Assembly: GCF_049331405.1 (NCBI RefSeq)
Contig: NZ_CP186274.1
Coordinates: 4,154,001-4,218,000 of the forward strand
Reading direction: 5' to 3'
Origin: PoT sp049331405
GTDB lineage: Bacteria > Planctomycetota > Planctomycetia > Isosphaerales > Isosphaeraceae
Length of the DNA stretch: 64,000 nucleotides
Positions 7,333 through 15,815 of the stretch are shown here, piece by piece (the first letter of the stretch is position 1; every line of letters begins with the position of its first letter). The notes below the pieces were generated by a model. The model was not told where the DNA came from. It did no database searches and saw only the letters and a program-made list of their open reading frames with translations. Both the position numbers and the translations under genes were made by a program.

Positions 7333-8668
7333 TGATGCCGCTGTTCTCGGAGGCGTCGGGCTTGAGCGACTCGACCTTGATCCGGCGGATCCGGGTGGGG
7401 TCGGCGAGGATCACCGTCAGGCGGTGGTTGCCGACGACGATGCTATCCCCCTTCTTCGCCAGCCGGCCGAGTTGGTCGAGGATCAGGCCCCCCGCGGTCT
7501 CGGCGTCGGTCTCGGGCACCTCGACGCCGCAGGCTTCGGCCAGGATGTCGACGGGGCACGTCGCGTCGACCTCGAAGCCGCCGCCGGCCAGGGGAAGCAC
7601 CTGGGGCGTCTCGCGGTCGAACTCGTCCTGGATCGGGCCGACGAGCTCTTCCAGGACGTTCTCCAGGCTCACCATGCCGACCATGCTGCCGTATTCGTCG
7701 AGCAGCATCGCGAGGTGGATGCGATTGCGCTGGAACTCGACGAGGAGTAGGTCGAGCCTCATCGTCTCGGGCAGGTACGGGATCTTCCGCACCCACTTCC
7801 GCAGGTCGGGTCGGCCGTTGCTGGCGGTCCCCGCGCGGAACAGATCCTTCACGTGGATCATGCCGATGACCGTCGTGAGGTCGTCCTCGCAGAGCGGATA
7901 ACGCGTGTGCCCCGCCTGGCGGGCGATCCGCAGGTTGTCCTCGATCGGGCGGGAGAGGCTGAGATAGACGATATCTGGGCGAGGCACCATGATCCGCCGC
8001 GCCGTCTTCTCCTCGAGATTGAGCACGTTCTCGATCAGGATGCGCTCATTTCTCGACAGATGCCCCCCCGCCACACTCTCGGCGACGATGTGTCGCAGTT
8101 CTTCTTCCGTGTGGGCGACCTCGTCGTGGTCGGTCTTGCCCAGGCCGAGCATCCAGAGGGTGAGATTGCTCGCCCCGTTGAGCAGCCAGATGAAGGGGAA
8201 GAAGAGGTAGTAGAAGGCCATCAGCACCGGCGCCGTGATCAGGGCGACGGGCTTGGCCGAGCGGATCGCCAGGCTCTTGGGGGCCTGTTCCCCGAGCGCC
8301 ATGTGCAGGAAGGTCACGAACGAGAGGGCGATGAGCGTCGCCACGATCGAGATCGGCCCCGACTTCCCGGCATGCTCGGCCTGCATGATCCCGACCCTAG
8401 TGAGCCCCGACAAGACCGCGGGCTCGACCCAGGTGGTGATGGCCTGTCCCAGTGCGAGGCTCGCCACCGTGATCCCGAGTTGCGAGGCGGAGAGATAGGC
8501 GTCGAGCCGGTCGAGGGCCCGGCTCGTCAACTTCGCCGCCCAGTGCCCTTCCTCGGCCATTTGTTCGATCTGGCTGCTCCGCACCTTCACCAGGGCGAAC
8601 TCGGCGGCGACGAAGAAGCCGTTCACAAAGACCAGGCTCGATAAGATCAGGAACTCGATGAGACCCAT
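7313..8668 (-). CDS. CNNM/CorC-type transporter-like protein (hemolysin C family)
   Basis: The 451-residue inner-membrane protein has the order of the CNNM/TlyC family. An N-terminal DUF21 transmembrane domain covers about residues 1-195 and begins with LIEFLILSSLVFVNGFFVAAEFALVKVR. A pair of CBS domains spans about 205-330 (IMVPRPDIVYL, VIGMIHVKDLF), and a C-terminal CorC_HlyC domain spans about 345-435 (LDQLGRLAKKGDSIVVGN). Relatives are implicated in magnesium or cobalt export, and the CBS pair usually binds adenine nucleotides. Length is normal for the family. It converges with the YrdC-phosphatase gene and ends inside a hairpin. Confidence 0.93.
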   Translation of the reverse strand: MGLIEFLILSSLVFVNGFFVAAEFALVKVRSSQIEQMAEEGHWAAKLTSRALDRLDAYLSASQLGITVASLALGQAITTWVEPAVLSGLTRVGIMQAEHAGKSGPISIVATLIALSFVTFLHMALGEQAPKSLAIRSAKPVALITAPVLMAFYYLFFPFIWLLNGASNLTLWMLGLGKTDHDEVAHTEEELRHIVAESVAGGHLSRNERILIENVLNLEEKTARRIMVPRPDIVYLSLSRPIEDNLRIARQAGHTRYPLCEDDLTTVIGMIHVKDLFRAGTASNGRPDLRKWVRKIPYLPETMRLDLLLVEFQRNRIHLAMLLDEYGSMVGMVSLENVLEELVGPIQDEFDRETPQVLPLAGGGFEVDATCPVDILAEACGVEVPETDAETAGGLILDQLGRLAKKGDSIVVGNHRLTVILADPTRIRRIKVESLKPDASENSGIIDGASI

Positions 8669-9073
8669 CGAGGCATGTGTCCAGAAGGGAGGAGAGGGAG
8701 CTTCACGTTCGGCTCTCGGCCAAGGCGCATGGCGACACTCGGAGCCGACGACTTCGACGATTCTAACCGAAGACAGGCCAACATCGTACCTCGGTTTCCG
8801 GCACGAGAATTCGGGGCGATTGCAAAGCCTTCAGGCCGTGGCGGCGACGCACGAGCCGCGAAGGTCCCCGACCGGATAATGCCTCTCCGCGTACGATGCC
8901 TCGACAAACCGGTTCCGTGCAGAACCTTGACTGATCCTGCTTTGGAAATCCGAAGTTAAAGAGGAGGACGCTCACCCGGATTTCGATCCATTGTGAAAGA
9001 TCGTCGAAAATCGGCGACAGACCTCCTTCTCGCTTGAAAATTGAGTGGGCCTGGTAAAATATTCCGCTGACAC
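8669..9073. other. Intergenic region, no supported gene
   Basis: About 400 bases between the divergent CNNM and membrane-protein genes. The open frames here are short and lack ribosome sites or recognisable motifs. The right-hand end is AT-richer and leads into the promoter at 9074. Confidence 0.4.
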
Positions 9074-9110
9074 TTGACGCAAGAGCTAAGACACTTTACC
9101 ATGTAAAGTG
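9074..9110 (+). promoter_or_regulatory. Promoter with palindromic operator over the -10 box
   Basis: TTGACG (9074-9079) and TACCAT (9097-9102) are 17 bases apart and form a plausible sigma-70 type promoter. The palindrome CACTTTA-ccatg-TAAAGTG (9092-9110) overlaps the -10 box. A close variant of the same 17-base core lies at 10212-10228. The winged-helix regulator encoded at 9770 is the obvious candidate to bind it and would then repress its own operon. Confidence 0.6.
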
Positions 9111-9168
9111 GTCGCGTACCGGTGCGTCACGCGACAATGTCTCGACCCTGCCGGAGACGTCGCGAGGC

Positions 9169-9777
9169 ATGGAACTTCGGGATGCGTTGACACAGATTTC
9201 CGAGATCCGCCTTCAGCTCGCCCGGACCGAGGTGTTCCGGGGGTACCGGGCGATGCCCGTGGCCTTCTCCGGGCTGCTCGCCTTCGCGGCCGCCGGCTTT
9301 CAGGCCGTCTGGCTGCCCGACCCACTCCAGGAAGTCTCGGCCTACCTGACCCTCTGGATCGGTGCGGCGGTGCTGGGCGCGTTGGCTGCAGGCGTCGAGA
9401 TGGCGGTTCGGGCGAGGAATTCGTCCTCGCCCTGGACTCGTGAGATTACATGGCTAGCCGTCGAACAGTTCGTGCCTTGCCTGATCGCGGGGGGCCTCCT
9501 GACGGTGGTCCTGGTCCGCTCGGCCCCGGAGGAGATCTGGATGCTCCCCGGCCTCTGGCAGGTCCTGTTCAGCCTGGGAGTGTTCGCGTCGTGTCGACTC
9601 CTGCCCCGGGCCACCTTCCTGGTGGCCGTCTTCTACCTGGCGACGGGGCTCGGGACCCTGGCGGTGTACCGAGGAGAATGGGCCCTCTCCCCCTGGGCGA
9701 TGGGGATCCCCTTCGGGCTCGGCCAGCTCCTGTCGGCGGCCGTGCTGTATCGCACCTTGGAGTGCAGCGATGAGTAA
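9169..9777 (+). CDS. Multi-spanning membrane protein paired with a regulator
   Basis: The 202-residue protein has a short cytoplasmic N-terminal helix (DALTQISEIRLQLARTE) followed by about five or six hydrophobic segments, for example VAFSGLLAFAAAGFQAV, IGAAVLGALAAG and TFLVAVFYLATGLGTL. No catalytic motif is visible and I do not recognise a characterised family. The coding region overlaps the downstream regulator gene by 8 bases, so the two are translationally coupled. The combination suggests a regulator acting together with a small membrane partner, but the signal sensed is unknown. Confidence 0.75.
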   Translation: MELRDALTQISEIRLQLARTEVFRGYRAMPVAFSGLLAFAAAGFQAVWLPDPLQEVSAYLTLWIGAAVLGALAAGVEMAVRARNSSSPWTREITWLAVEQFVPCLIAGGLLTVVLVRSAPEEIWMLPGLWQVLFSLGVFASCRLLPRATFLVAVFYLATGLGTLAVYRGEWALSPWAMGIPFGLGQLLSAAVLYRTLECSDE

Positions 9778-10159
9778 TGCCAAGGTCGACGAGTCGTCCG
9801 GACGTTTCGCCTACGACGGGCTCGAGCGCGTCTTCCACGAGAAGGCCCGCCTCGGGATCATGACCTCCCTCGTCACCCACCCCAAGGGCCTGGTGTTCGC
9901 CGACCTCAAGGAACTCTGCGCCCTCACCGACGGCAACCTGAGTCGGCACCTTCAGGTCCTCCACGACGCCGGATTCGTCGAAGTCTGGAAGGGATTCCAG
10001 CGCAAACGCCCCCAGACCCTCTGCCGGCTTACCGAGCAGGGGCGCTGTCGTTTCCTGGAATACATCAACGTTCTCGAGAACGTCGTCGCCGACGCCATGA
10101 CGGCCGCCAAGACGGCCCCAACGGCCGCGACGCTCTCCGAAGGATGGTCCCCGGCCTGA
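9770..10159 (+). CDS. Winged helix-turn-helix transcriptional regulator
   Basis: The 129-residue protein has an N-terminal lead of about 18 residues and then a MarR/ArsR-like winged helix: HEKARLGIMTSLVTHPKG, a recognition region LCALTDGNLSRHLQVLHDAGFV, and a wing with QRKRPQTLCRLTEQGR. A C-terminal helix probably dimerises. It has no metal-binding Cys pair, so it is not a classic ArsR metal sensor. It overlaps the upstream membrane-protein gene by 8 bases. Palindromes in front of that gene and of ispH downstream are candidate binding sites. Confidence 0.88.
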   Translation: MSNAKVDESSGRFAYDGLERVFHEKARLGIMTSLVTHPKGLVFADLKELCALTDGNLSRHLQVLHDAGFVEVWKGFQRKRPQTLCRLTEQGRCRFLEYINVLENVVADAMTAAKTAPTAATLSEGWSPA

Positions 10160-10211
10160 CTCCGCTTCCAACCGACGCCGATCCATCGACCCGATCGGCT
10201 GCCGCACTATT

Positions 10212-10228
10212 ACTTTGCAATACAAAGC
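10212..10228 (+). promoter_or_regulatory. Second copy of the palindromic operator, upstream of ispH
   Basis: ACTTTGCAATACAAAGC has the same 17-base layout as ACTTTACCATGTAAAGT at 9093-9109: half-sites CTTTR and YAAAG around a 7-base centre, with 13 of 17 positions identical. It lies 22 bases before the ispH ATG and 53 bases after the regulator stop. The position suits control of ispH initiation by the regulator. Confidence 0.5.
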
Positions 10229-10250
10229 TCACGACTTAAGAGGGTTTCTC

Positions 10251-11114
10251 ATGAGAGTCGTCCGCGCCGATGTGATGGGGATGTGTTTCGGGGTCCGCGA
10301 TGCGTTGAAGATCATCAACCGCGTCGAGGAGCCTCAGACCGTCACGATCCACGGACAGCTCGTGCACAACGAGGTCGTCCTGGACCGGCTCGAGTCGAAG
10401 GGGTTCGCCATGGCGGACGAGTCGGCTCGAGCCGACCTGCCCGAGACCCCGGTCGTGCTCATCACCGCGCACGGGATCAGCGACAAGGAACGGGCCAGGC
10501 TCACATCGGCCGGCAAGCAGCTCATCGACACGACCTGCCCGCTGGTGACAAGGGTTCATCAAGCCGCGCTCAAGCTCCGGGACGAGGGCTATCACGTCCT
10601 CGTGATCGGTCGCAGGGGACACGTCGAGGTCCAGGGGATCATCGAGGACCTCGACTCATTCTACGTGGTTCAGAATGAGGATGAGGTCATCACCTTCCCG
10701 TCGAAGCGGCTCGGGATCGTTTGCCAGACGACCGCCGCCTCGCGGAATGTGGCGCGGCTCCGCGACGTTATCGCCGAGCGCAACCCCGACGCCGAGATCA
10801 AATTCGTCGATACGGTCTGTCTGCCGACCAAGGACCATCAGCGCTCTGTCGAGCGCCTGCTCGGCGAGGTCGATGCCGTGGTCGTCGTGGGAGGCCATAA
10901 CTCGAACAACACGCGAGAGCTGGTGACGCTCTGCCTCGAGCGTGGTATTCCTGCGGTCCACGTCCAGTCGGCCGATAGTCTCGATCCCGACTGGTTCGCC
11001 GGTTACGAGACGGTGGGCCTCACGGCGGGGACGTCGACGCTCGACTCCACCATCGACGAGGTCCACCAGGCACTCCTGCGCCTCTCCGTCGGCGTCGAGA
11101 GCCGGGCCCACTGA
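10251..11114 (+). CDS. ispH: 4-hydroxy-3-methylbut-2-enyl diphosphate reductase
   Basis: IspH is the last enzyme of the MEP pathway; it uses a [4Fe-4S] cluster to make IPP and DMAPP. The 287-residue protein keeps the three cluster cysteines in their motifs: Cys12 in MGMCFGV, one in DTTCPLVT, one in DTVCLPT. It also keeps the substrate-site histidines in VHNE, TAHGIS and GHVEV, the catalytic Glu of HVEVQG, the CQTT Thr, and the GGHNSNNT motif. It is slightly shorter than the usual 300-320 residues. I chose ATG 10251 because TAAGAGGG lies 6 bases upstream; an in-frame TTG at 10215 falls inside the operator. Its promoter region carries a palindrome shared with the upstream regulator operon. Confidence 0.93.
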   Translation: MRVVRADVMGMCFGVRDALKIINRVEEPQTVTIHGQLVHNEVVLDRLESKGFAMADESARADLPETPVVLITAHGISDKERARLTSAGKQLIDTTCPLVTRVHQAALKLRDEGYHVLVIGRRGHVEVQGIIEDLDSFYVVQNEDEVITFPSKRLGIVCQTTAASRNVARLRDVIAERNPDAEIKFVDTVCLPTKDHQRSVERLLGEVDAVVVVGGHNSNNTRELVTLCLERGIPAVHVQSADSLDPDWFAGYETVGLTAGTSTLDSTIDEVHQALLRLSVGVESRAH

Positions 11115-11128
11115 GCGGAGCCCGGCTC
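11099..11128 (+). terminator. 9-bp GC-rich hairpin at the ispH stop
   Basis: GAGCCGGGC (11099-11107) pairs exactly with GCCCGGCTC (11120-11128); the ispH TGA is in the loop and GTTTCG follows. It lies between convergent genes and probably helps end the ispH transcript, although the T-run is weak. Confidence 0.5.
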
Positions 11129-11153
11129 GTTTCGAGGTGACAACTCGGCCGGA

Positions 11154-14100
11154 TCACTCGGACCGCAGCGAGATCCGGCCCCAGTAGGCGAACTCCCAAC
11201 TCCAGCCGCTCGCCCGGTTCTCCAACTCGAGGTTGATCGTCTTGCCGGCGAAGGGGGTGAGGTCAATCGCGACCTGCTTCCATCCACCCTTGGCGGAGTC
11301 GGGCCCCACGCTCGACTCGTGGAGGACCTTGCCGTCGGCCTTCACCACTAGCGTCCAGTCCCCGCGCGGATGATGTGAGAGGTCGAGGATAAGCTTCGTC
11401 GTCTTGCCCGCGGGAACGTCGACCTTCGCCTCGAGGACGCAAGGGGTCTTCTCATCCACGGGATGGGTCCGGAGTACCGAGCCCCTGCCGTGATGCTCCT
11501 TGAGGATCGCCAGGCCCCCTTCCCCGACCTTCGAGGTTGAATAGCCTGGGGCGAACAGATCGAGGATGTCGGCATAGTCGCGGGGGTGGGTCGCCGCTCG
11601 AGGCGGCAACTCGCCCGTCCCCGGGATCGGCCTGGTGTTCGGATCTTTGGGGCTCTTATCGAGCGCCAGGAACGCGAAGAGGTCCACGATCTCGTCGGGC
11701 TTGAGCTGCTCCTCGAGGTTCTCGGGCATCAGCGAGAGGGCGCTGACCTGCATCTCGTCGACCTGGTCGCGGGGGATGGTCTCGACCTTCCCCCCTTGCG
11801 TCTTGAGGACGACCCGCGTCGGGCTATCCTCGGCCAGGAGGCCGGTGAGGACGCGGCCATCGGTCGTCGCCACGGTCGTCGCCTGATACGCGGCGCCGAT
11901 GACCAGGCTGGGATCGAAGACGTTGGAGAGGAGTTGCTCGAACGAGTTCCGCCCGTTGAGCGTGATCTCGGGGCCGACGTCCTGCCCCTCGCCGTGGATC
12001 TTGTGGCACTGGGCGCAGAGCTTCTTGAAGACCTCGACCCCCTTGTGCGGATCCCCTTCCTTCGCGCGGAGGAGTCGGCGAATCCGGGCGATCACCTGCT
12101 CCCGTCCCGGATCTCTCGACTCGCGCACCGTGCCGAACTGCGTCTTCACCAGCGCGACGAGTTCGGGATCCTTGCTCCCCATGAGCCGGCGGACCTGATT
12201 CACGTTCAGCGAGTCCTTGGAGACACCCCCCTTCCCGATCGCCGCGAGGAGCAATTTGCTCCACGATGCACGTTGCGTCAGGAGTTCGATGACCCTCGGC
12301 TGGAGGTCGGGCTCGAGTTTGGCGTAATCGGCGAGCACGGCGTCCGCGACGCGAGGGTCGTCGAGCTTCCCGAGGGCGCTGAGGACCTGGCCTCGGAACC
12401 CGGGAGTCCCCCCTTGGCGATCGGCCAGGACGCGCACGGCCGACGCGATGACTTCCGGGTCGTTCGCCGCGATCAGGGCGGTCAGGCCGCGTAGCCGCAA
12501 CTCGGCACCCGTCTGGCTCGCGTTGAACATTTCCCGCGTTGCGGCCAGGCCCGCCGGGTCTCTCCAGGATGTTGCGACGATCGCCGCGTCGCGGAAGAGG
12601 GGCGAATCCTTGGAGCCTGCAAGGACCTTGCTCATGAGTGGTGCCAGGCCGTCGCGTACCGCATCGAGATTCTTACCGATGATCTCGCCGGTTTGAACGC
12701 GGGACGCAAGGCCTTCGAGAGCCCGCTTCGCCAACGCGACGCGCGAGCCATCGCCCGAGGCGAGGAATTCGACCAGGCTCACGATCGGGGTTGGATCCGG
12801 ATTACGCTTGCCTAGCAACCGCTCGATCGCCAGGGGCAGGATGAGCGAAAAACCCTTCATCGCCCCTGGATCGGCGCTGGAGACTCGTCTGGTGAATTCG
12901 ACGCCTCGGTCCTCGAGCATTGGCTCGAGGTTCCTCCAGACGATCCGAGGGATGAGCGGGTCGTCCGCGCTCGCCGAGAGGACGTCCATCAGCACGGGGA
13001 GGGCGTCGATCCCGCCAACCTTCCGCGAGGCGATCGCGACCTGGAGCCGCACATCGGGCGACGGGTCGAGGGCCAGGGCTTTAATCTTATCCTGGACCGC
13101 ATCACCGACCTTGCCCGCGTTGCCGGCCGCGCGGGCCCCCCAGGCGCGAAAGGTCGCATCCTGCTGTCCCAGCAATGCCAGCAAGGTGGCGTCTTCGAGA
13201 CTGCCGCAGCCGAGCCGGGCCCAGAGCGTGTGGAGCCTCGCCTTTCGACCGATGGTCGGGACGATCATCAGGTTGTCGAGGGCCCGACGGATCTCAGGGG
13301 TGTTGCGCTCGGCCAGCAAGCGCTGGGCGATGTCGCGTTCGTAGACGTTTTCGCTCGAGAGGAGGAGGATCAGTTGAGTGTCATCGGCCTCGGCCATGTT
13401 GAGAGTGACGTGGCGAGGCGTCGCCTCATGGCGAATCCGATAGAGCCGCCCCTTGAGGCGGTCGATACCGGCGGGGTCGCGGTTGGCGTCCTGATAGCAG
13501 TGGTAGCGGTCGTACCAGTCGAGGACGTAGAGGCAGCCGTCGGGCCCCGTCTTCTGGGAAACAGGCATGAACCAGGCATCATTCGCGGAGAGAAAGTCTT
13601 CCTGCGAGTCGCCCCGATACGTCGAGCCCCGGCGCGAGATCGTGTCGACGTTGATCCCGTTGCCGTGGATGTTCCCCATGTAGAGCCGGTCGCGGTAGGC
13701 AGGGGGATAGGCGGGGCTATCGAAGTAGTGGATGCCGCAATAGGCCGCCTTCTGATGCTCGTGGTCGACGATCGACTCGATCTTCCAGGTGTAGGGCGGA
13801 TACGGCCCCCCCTGGCGATGGTAATAGCCGGTCTCGACCAGGTGCCAGAGGTGGTCGATCACGCAGGCACTCGAGAAGGCACTCCCCTCCGGATCCCAGG
13901 CGATGCCCCAGGGATTGCTCGTCCCCTCGCAGAAGATTTCGAAGTCGCGCGTCTTTGGGTGGACGCGGAAGATCGCGCAGGTGAATTCATAGACTTTGTT
14001 GCGATGGGCGATCCTGCTCGCGTTGAAGACGCCATTCCAGCCGTAGAGCCAACCGTCGGGGCCCCACGTCAGAGAGTTCGGCAGCTCGTGGGTGTCGAAC

Positions 14101-14618
14101 CGGCCGAACCCCGTGACGACGACCTCGCGTTTATCCGCCTTGCCGTCGCCGTCGGTGTCCTGGAGGAAGAGGAGGTCGGGGGCGTTGGCCACCCAGACGC
14201 CTCCATGACCCACCGCGATGCCCGAGGGGATATTCAGGCCCTCGGCGAAGACGGTGAACTTGTCGGCCTTGCCGTCGTCATCGGTGTCTTCGAGGATCTT
14301 GATGCGATCGCGTCCGACCCCCGCGCTGTGCCTGGGGTATTCGAGGCTCTCCGTCACCCAGATCCGCCCGCGCTCATCGAACGTCATGGCGACCGGGTTG
14401 ACGAGGTCGGGCTCGCTGGCGACGAGCTCGACCTTGAACCCGTCGGGGACTTTCATCTTCTTGAGGGCTTCGGCCGGCGAGAGCGGGTCGCCGGGGGGCT
14501 CGGTCTGCCCGTGCGGGATCTTGGCCGGTTGGTCCGCCCCGCAGATCAGAGGGACGAGTCCCAACAGGGTCGAGATCAACCAGGCCGGAGCCATCCGACG
14601 ACACGCCTCACCTCGCAT
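11154..14618 (-). CDS. PVC-type cytochrome c protein with beta-propeller and HEAT repeats
   Basis: The 1154-residue exported protein follows an order typical of planctomycete membrane-bound dehydrogenase-like proteins. A signal peptide comes first, then a six-bladed propeller at about residues 35-400 (DERGRIWVTESLEYP, DTDDDGKADKF and DTDGDGKADK calcium-like loops, NPWGIAWDPEG). HEAT-like repeats cover about 410-830. A cytochrome c domain follows with the single haem motif CAQCH at about 869, and then a region with MPENLEEQL and DLFAFLA. The last 130 residues form a beta-sandwich resembling carbohydrate- or galactose-binding modules. Substrate and electron acceptor are unknown. I chose the ATG at 14618, with AGGTGAG 5 bases upstream, over an in-frame ATG at 14645. 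Confidence 0.92.
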   Translation of the reverse strand: MRGEACRRMAPAWLISTLLGLVPLICGADQPAKIPHGQTEPPGDPLSPAEALKKMKVPDGFKVELVASEPDLVNPVAMTFDERGRIWVTESLEYPRHSAGVGRDRIKILEDTDDDGKADKFTVFAEGLNIPSGIAVGHGGVWVANAPDLLFLQDTDGDGKADKREVVVTGFGRFDTHELPNSLTWGPDGWLYGWNGVFNASRIAHRNKVYEFTCAIFRVHPKTRDFEIFCEGTSNPWGIAWDPEGSAFSSACVIDHLWHLVETGYYHRQGGPYPPYTWKIESIVDHEHQKAAYCGIHYFDSPAYPPAYRDRLYMGNIHGNGINVDTISRRGSTYRGDSQEDFLSANDAWFMPVSQKTGPDGCLYVLDWYDRYHCYQDANRDPAGIDRLKGRLYRIRHEATPRHVTLNMAEADDTQLILLLSSENVYERDIAQRLLAERNTPEIRRALDNLMIVPTIGRKARLHTLWARLGCGSLEDATLLALLGQQDATFRAWGARAAGNAGKVGDAVQDKIKALALDPSPDVRLQVAIASRKVGGIDALPVLMDVLSASADDPLIPRIVWRNLEPMLEDRGVEFTRRVSSADPGAMKGFSLILPLAIERLLGKRNPDPTPIVSLVEFLASGDGSRVALAKRALEGLASRVQTGEIIGKNLDAVRDGLAPLMSKVLAGSKDSPLFRDAAIVATSWRDPAGLAATREMFNASQTGAELRLRGLTALIAANDPEVIASAVRVLADRQGGTPGFRGQVLSALGKLDDPRVADAVLADYAKLEPDLQPRVIELLTQRASWSKLLLAAIGKGGVSKDSLNVNQVRRLMGSKDPELVALVKTQFGTVRESRDPGREQVIARIRRLLRAKEGDPHKGVEVFKKLCAQCHKIHGEGQDVGPEITLNGRNSFEQLLSNVFDPSLVIGAAYQATTVATTDGRVLTGLLAEDSPTRVVLKTQGGKVETIPRDQVDEMQVSALSLMPENLEEQLKPDEIVDLFAFLALDKSPKDPNTRPIPGTGELPPRAATHPRDYADILDLFAPGYSTSKVGEGGLAILKEHHGRGSVLRTHPVDEKTPCVLEAKVDVPAGKTTKLILDLSHHPRGDWTLVVKADGKVLHESSVGPDSAKGGWKQVAIDLTPFAGKTINLELENRASGWSWEFAYWGRISLRSE

Positions 14619-14672
14619 CACGCTCACCTCGCGATATCCTTGCATCGTTGCCGGTCGTCACCGAATCGTCGC

Positions 14673-15746
14673 TTACTTGGAGGTCGCAGGCGCCTCGGCC
14701 TTGGCCTCGCCCTCGGCCGATTTCAGGTCCGCGAGGAAGGCTTCCACGCCGGCCTTCGCCACCTGGGCGTCCTGCTCGCCCGTCCCACCGCCGACACCGA
14801 CGCCGCCGATGACCTGGCCTTCGACCACGACGGGGATCCCGCCGAAGAGGGTCGTCAGCTTGCCGCCGCTGGCGAGCGCGGCGTTCTGGAGGCTCAGATT
14901 GAGGTGAACATCGACCTCGTTCGAGGGCTTGCGTAGCGGTCCCGTCTCCTGGCGGTACGTCGCGGCCGCCACGGCCTTGGTCGTCGCCGTGTAGACGCTG
15001 GCCGGCCGGGCCCCGTCCATGCGGTCGAAGCTCAGCATGTGACCGCCGTCGTCGACGACGGCGATGTTGACCTTCAAGCCCATCTCGGCGGCCTTCTTCT
15101 CGGCCCCCGCCAGGATCCGATGCGCACCCGCCAGCGAGAGGCGGACCTGGTTGCGGACGATCAGCGAGGAGTTTTCGGTCTTGCGCACTTCGAAGTTGTA
15201 GGCCGCCGGCAGCCCGTGCTCTTTCTCGGACTCGGGGATCGGCGGCTTCACGGCAACCGGCAGCACCTTGGCGATGGCCTCGACACCGTCGTGCAGCGCG
15301 GCGTCGGGGCTTCCCTGCTTCATGCCCTGGATGAACGCGTCGCGGATTTCCTTCTGGGCCTGGAGGGCGACCGTCTCCTTGAACTTGCGCGAGACGCGGA
15401 CCTCGAGCTTCTTCTCCTGCTTCACCAGGAGGATGTAGACTCCGTCACGCCCCGAGTGCGACGCACGGTCGAGCGAGACCTCTTCCACGGTCTTGCCGCC
15501 GAGCGACTCCATCGTCTCGATCATCACGGGTATCGACGACGACTGCGTGGCCTTCTCCAGAATGGGCAGGGCCTCATCGATGGCCTTCCTCGAGAAGAAC
15601 TTGGCAGGGTCTTCGACTTCGGCGAGCTTCTTGCCCTCCGCCGGGACGCGTTCGTCCCCCACCGCGCGAGCGGCGGGAGGCGAGGCGACCAGGCCGATCG
15701 CGAGGGCGACTGCCGCGATCCGGCAGATCTCAAGATATCGGCTCAT
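14673..15746 (-). CDS. Exported TPM-domain / GlcG (DUF336) haem-binding-type fusion
   Basis: The 357-residue protein has a signal peptide (AAVALAIGLVASPPAARA). A TPM-type domain follows at about residues 35-175: SSIPVMIETMESLGGKTVEEVSL, GVYILLVKQEKKLEVRVSRK and IQGMKQG. A GlcG/HbpS-like domain then covers about 200-335, with VVDDGGHMLSFDRMDGA, a KAVAAATYRQETG helix, GGIPVVVEGQVIGGVGVGGG, and the final helix AGVEAFLADL. TPM domains occur in membrane-quality or phosphatase-like proteins, and GlcG/HbpS relatives bind haem or cobalamin. An AGGAG site 10 bases before ATG 15746 decides the start. It lies between a cytochrome gene and a three-domain enzyme gene on the same strand. Confidence 0.85.
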   Translation of the reverse strand: MSRYLEICRIAAVALAIGLVASPPAARAVGDERVPAEGKKLAEVEDPAKFFSRKAIDEALPILEKATQSSSIPVMIETMESLGGKTVEEVSLDRASHSGRDGVYILLVKQEKKLEVRVSRKFKETVALQAQKEIRDAFIQGMKQGSPDAALHDGVEAIAKVLPVAVKPPIPESEKEHGLPAAYNFEVRKTENSSLIVRNQVRLSLAGAHRILAGAEKKAAEMGLKVNIAVVDDGGHMLSFDRMDGARPASVYTATTKAVAAATYRQETGPLRKPSNEVDVHLNLSLQNAALASGGKLTTLFGGIPVVVEGQVIGGVGVGGGTGEQDAQVAKAGVEAFLADLKSAEGEAKAEAPATSK

Positions 15747-15815
15747 GGAAAACATGCTCCTGTTTTCAAGCAATCTTCATTGCGGGAGAGGAGATCCGAC
15801 GCCCAGGGGATGGGC

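Noticed and set aside
13230..14936. A 568-codon rightward frame opposite the PVC cytochrome gene
   Set aside because: Composition (Val, Asp, Arg, Gly) is that of an antisense frame; it has no domains and crosses two real genes.
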